Source: M3007 sp031425155 (GTDB taxonomy: Bacteria; Bacteroidota; Bacteroidia; Chitinophagales; Saprospiraceae). From it: a DNA stretch of 64,000 nt. The stretch is taken from contig JANPIV010000022.1 in the NCBI GenBank assembly GCA_031425155.1, positions 1-64,000 of the forward strand, in the 5' to 3' direction. This document shows positions 61,222 to 64,000 of the stretch, piece after piece (the stretch's first letter is position 1; every line of letters starts with the position of its first letter). Both the position numbers and the translations under genes were made by a program. The notes beneath the pieces were generated by a model that was given only the letters and a program-made list of their open reading frames with translations, was not told where the DNA came from and made no database searches.

Positions 61222-61405
61222 CCTCACCCCTATCCCCTCTCCCAAAGGAGAGGGAGACTTAATTGTGGTGCTTTCTGCTGATTTTCATTACCTTAGGAGG
61301 GTTTGCTCTAATTACCAAAGTTAATCAAAATTTCCAATCACTACAACAATTTATTTCTCCAAGGTATTGAAAATCAATGGCTTGAAACTGGGTGATATCC
61401 CCTTT
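61222..61405. mobile_element. MITE-like element A1, inverted, 3'-diverged copy
   Basis: Reading the minus strand, this matches the copy at 34009-34211 over most of its length (GTGGTGCTTTCT.. and AAGGTATTGAAAATCAATGG words), with the terminal hairpin CCTCACCCCTATCCCCTC at 61222. The far end is diverged after about 61390. It lies directly behind prfA. Confidence 0.75.
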
Positions 61406-61441
61406 TCTTTCTGCTGCATGGCCGATTAGTTCTAAAAAACG

Positions 61442-61539
61442 TGTCATTCAGAGCGTAGCGATGAATCTGATTTTGAACAAAAAAGCAAAAAATGATGCTT
61501 TTCAAGCCTCGGATTCTTCGGCTACGCCTCTGAATGACA
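61442..61539. mobile_element. 98-bp MITE/REP-like element with TGTCATTCAGAG termini
   Basis: The left end TGTCATTCAGAGCGTAGCG and the right end, the near-complement of TGTCATTCAGAGGCGTAGCC, form ~27-bp terminal inverted repeats. The AT-rich interior has no coding capacity. The termini belong to the widespread 'GTCATTCTGAGCG' family of bacterial repeats. Confidence 0.75.
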
Positions 61540-61570
61540 GCATTTTAGCAGAATTGATCGGCCCTGGGGG

Positions 61571-62377
61571 TTAGGGGGTGGGGCTGGTGGGGCTCTTTTC
61601 CTCGCCACTTTCTGAGGGCACACTACTCGTAGCGGCAGGTTCCTGATCCTCATTTTCTTCCAATACTATAGGTGTATTCGGCACCACATCACTGGGCGAA
61701 GGCTCGCCCACCACTTCCGTATCGGTCAATTCGTTGGTGACGAGGGCAGCATCAGCGGGTGTCTCGTGGCCCAGACCCTCTTTGAAAAACTGGCGTTGAA
61801 ACACCAGAATGCAGAAGACCCCAATACTGATCGAAGCATCGGCCACATTGAAGATCGGGCTGAAAAACAGAAAGTCGCCTCCGCCAAGCCAATCGGGCAG
61901 CACCACGTATTTGATGGGGAAATAGAGCATATCTACCACTTTACCGTGCAAAAAAGTGCCATAACCCTGCCCAAAAGCAGTTAGTTGCGCTAATCCGCCG
62001 TGATAAGGCGACTCCGTGAAGATCATGCCGTAGAAGGCACTGTCGAGGATGTTGCCCAGCGCACCGGCAGTGATGAGGCCAATACTGTAGAGGAAACCCA
62101 TCGGGGCTTTGGCCTCCATGAGCATCCGAATGTACCACACCAGACCGACCACCATCAGAATCCGAAACAGGCTGAGCAGCAGCTTGCCATAGACCCAATC
62201 GAAAGTAATGCCGAAGGCCATGCCCTCGTTTTCGACGAAATGCAGCCGGGCCCAGTCCTGCCCGAACATCTGCACATCCTCGTTGTACTCAAAGTGGGTC
62301 TTGACGTAAAATTTAACGGCTTGGTCAATCAGCAGCACCAGCAGCACCAGCAGGCTCACCTTATATCCCTGTTTCAA
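61571..62377 (-). CDS. lspA: Prolipoprotein signal peptidase with an acidic C-terminal tail
   Basis: From a TTG start (giving KQGYKVSLLVLLVLLIDQ) the protein has 268 residues, four membrane spans and the two catalytic aspartates D112 (NILDS) and D170 (NVADA). It cleaves the signal peptides of lipoproteins after lipidation. Residues ~191-268 are a Pro-, Glu-, Thr- and Ser-rich acidic tail that the E. coli enzyme lacks. An upstream ATG in frame would add 35 residues not found in the family. It is 101 bp after the upstream helical-repeat gene on the same strand. Confidence 0.92.
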   Translation of the reverse strand: MKQGYKVSLLVLLVLLIDQAVKFYVKTHFEYNEDVQMFGQDWARLHFVENEGMAFGITFDWVYGKLLLSLFRILMVVGLVWYIRMLMEAKAPMGFLYSIGLITAGALGNILDSAFYGMIFTESPYHGGLAQLTAFGQGYGTFLHGKVVDMLYFPIKYVVLPDWLGGGDFLFFSPIFNVADASISIGVFCILVFQRQFFKEGLGHETPADAALVTNELTDTEVVGEPSPSDVVPNTPIVLEENEDQEPAATSSVPSESGEEKSPTSPTP

Positions 62378-62478
62378 GTTGTCGGGTCGTTTTTGTGAAA
62401 AAAGAGTGCAAAGAAACGAGTTTTTGGGCAAAAATTGGATGTGGGCGGGGAGGAATATTCGTGGGGTGATCCATCTTG

Positions 62479-63891
62479 TCATTTATCCCCCAACTGCCGC
62501 AGCAGCCAGTCCCGCTCCATCAGCGGGTTGGTGTCCCCGATCAGTTCCCGCAGTTTGTCCTTTTGCGCCTTGGAATACGGATTGAGGTGCATCAATTTTT
62601 TCATCAGGCTAAGCATATTTTTGTAGGATGTTTTGCGGGCCGGGTCGAGGGCCTCTTTACGCTGCAAGTAGATGCGCATACTCTCCAGCAGCGATTCAAA
62701 AGCATCCAGTTCGTCTTGCTCGTAGTAGATTTTAAGCAGCATCGTTTTGGCAATAATATTGAGCAGCATATCATCGTACTCAAACTGCGTTAATAATTGC
62801 TGGGCTTTATTGTAATCACCTTTTTCAAAATATATTCTGGAGAAATTAAAATTAACGATACTGTTACGTTGCTTTTCTTCTAAAAATTTTTGAAAACGTT
62901 CTATAAATTGCTCGGCCCAGTCAAACTCTCCTACTTTGATAGCTGCTGCAACGGCATTTCCAAAAGTATATCGGGTTATGACATTATTTTCTAATAATAT
63001 TTCTTTTTCTATACCCGAACGGTAGAATTTCAAAACACGACGGCAATAATCTAATAGACCTCGATTAATTTTTGCTGTGCAATAATTAATGGCTGCTAAG
63101 TAAAGAGTACGCGTTTCAGAGTGATGGAAACGCTCCATCTGATGCTGAATCAAATTTTCAAGTTTATCAAAATACACCTCCTCATTTGGATGAGTAAAGG
63201 CCATATAAATGTAGTAATACACAGCAATCGCCGGTTCTTCCAGCAGTTTTTTCTCTTCTGCATATACTAAAACTTTGTCTAATAGTCCATGATCATAAGT
63301 AACACTTTGATATATACGATGATGGGCTAACATATCCTTACTAACTTTTAGCCGTTCTTCTAAAAACCATTTTTCCAAAGCATCTGCTGTTTCTTGCAAA
63401 TTCACCGAAGCATTTTGGGTAATGCTCATTTTATACTCATGTTCCTCTTGTGCTAAGAAGAATTTGTGTAACAGATAGTAGTCATTACGCAACGGTTGAT
63501 TGTCCAAATAGTCAGAAGCCAGACGATAGGCTTGTTTATAAGACTTTTCCAATTTACGCTGTCGGTATATACGAGCCAGAGTGATCTGATAACGCACCCG
63601 ATCGCTGGTATGCTCTACAAAGACCAAATATTCCTCTAAAGCCTTTAATAGAAAGTACATGACCTGCCGCATGTAAGCATCGTCATAGTCTTTGTTAGGA
63701 AATATTGCGAACCAAGCCTGCTCCTTGGCTATGCCTGGACCGGACTGCGCTGAACTTTTAACCAAATGGTCGAACAACTGCACCACATCCTGGCGTTGAT
63801 TATGGACAGGCGACTGTAGCCACTTTTGTACCTCCCGAATTTCCTTGCGGCTAAGGGAACCGACAATTTCGACCAAAACACTTTTTTGCAT
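62479..63891 (-). CDS. Hypothetical TPR-like helical protein
   Basis: I do not recognise a named family. From the ATG at 63891 the 470-residue protein is almost entirely alpha-helical, with repeated ~35-residue helix pairs such as EFDWAEQFIERFQKFLEEKQR and FEKGDYNKAQQLLTQFEYDD, typical of TPR-type scaffolds. There is no signal peptide or membrane segment. The middle of the gene is AT-rich compared with its ends. The frame extends upstream to 63987, but those residues are not helical-repeat-like. Confidence 0.8.
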   Translation of the reverse strand: MQKSVLVEIVGSLSRKEIREVQKWLQSPVHNQRQDVVQLFDHLVKSSAQSGPGIAKEQAWFAIFPNKDYDDAYMRQVMYFLLKALEEYLVFVEHTSDRVRYQITLARIYRQRKLEKSYKQAYRLASDYLDNQPLRNDYYLLHKFFLAQEEHEYKMSITQNASVNLQETADALEKWFLEERLKVSKDMLAHHRIYQSVTYDHGLLDKVLVYAEEKKLLEEPAIAVYYYIYMAFTHPNEEVYFDKLENLIQHQMERFHHSETRTLYLAAINYCTAKINRGLLDYCRRVLKFYRSGIEKEILLENNVITRYTFGNAVAAAIKVGEFDWAEQFIERFQKFLEEKQRNSIVNFNFSRIYFEKGDYNKAQQLLTQFEYDDMLLNIIAKTMLLKIYYEQDELDAFESLLESMRIYLQRKEALDPARKTSYKNMLSLMKKLMHLNPYSKAQKDKLRELIGDTNPLMERDWLLRQLGDK

Positions 63892-64000
63892 GGTATTTTT
63901 ATTTATTTGTTCAACAAAATGGATGAATGGAGGATTCTTTGCCGGACACTTTTGAATACTACTGTGCTGAAAATAAACACTTTGCACTTAAAAATCTATA

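Overview
The window looks like chromosome of a Bacteroidota member, probably in the Saprospiria/Chitinophagia range. The evidence is: (i) many secreted proteins end in type IX secretion (T9SS) sorting domains, both type A and type B (CHU_C, 'gliding motility-associated C-terminal' type); (ii) T9SS components PorQ and the plug protein (DUF5103) are present; (iii) genes are preceded by Bacteroidota-type promoters (TTG, about 20 nt, TAnnTTTG) rather than E. coli-type ones; (iv) Shine-Dalgarno sequences are weak and several starts are TTG. No rRNA, tRNA, CRISPR array, prophage or complete insertion sequence was seen.

Layout. 1-0.6 kb: AT-rich DNA and an eroded gene remnant. 0.6-3.5 kb: a short Bat-type operon (MoxR ATPase, DUF58, BatD-like). 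3.5-12.2 kb: glycosyltransferase, prohibitin-like protein, DUF2071 protein, an Abi-family HEPN protein with a divergent candidate small RNA, SAM hydrolase, PhoH, OsmC, an orphan efflux adaptor and an acyltransferase. 12.2-16.7 kb: two paralogous CHU_C surface proteins with one and four PKD units. 16.9-22.8 kb: a geranylgeranyl-reductase-like flavoprotein, the rpsL-rpsG-fusA cluster and porQ. 23-33 kb: secreted T9SS cargo (metallopeptidase/beta-helix protein behind a poly-C frameshift, a beta-propeller-like protein, a triple-PDZ protein), a MORN lipoprotein and a WGR-like protein. 33-45 kb: response regulator, PhyH oxygenase, prenyl synthase, phospholipase C-like protein, T9SS plug, pseudouridine synthase, a MNT/HEPN pair, OmpA, a flippase, a DUF433/DUF5615 pair and NfuA-like protein. 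45-52 kb: M28 and S9 peptidases, a second candidate small RNA, GNAT, TrhO and an Ada-like protein. 52-59.8 kb: one giant adhesin-like gene with 39 tandem Cys-containing repeats. 60-64 kb: prfA, MITE-like repeats, lspA and a helical-repeat protein.

How it fits together. Housekeeping genes for translation (rpsL, rpsG, fusA, prfA), protein export (lspA, PorQ, plug) and envelope building sit among T9SS cargo, so the window encodes both part of a surface-display apparatus and several of its clients. Three small toxin/defence-type modules (Abi-HEPN with candidate RNA, MNT/HEPN, DUF433/DUF5615) are scattered singly, not in an island. Intergenic spaces carry at least four families of short palindromic or MITE-like repeats. 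The observations I rate highest are the Abi-HEPN gene with its adjacent structured RNA, the poly-C frameshift that restores a signal peptide, and the two-type repeat array of the giant protein.
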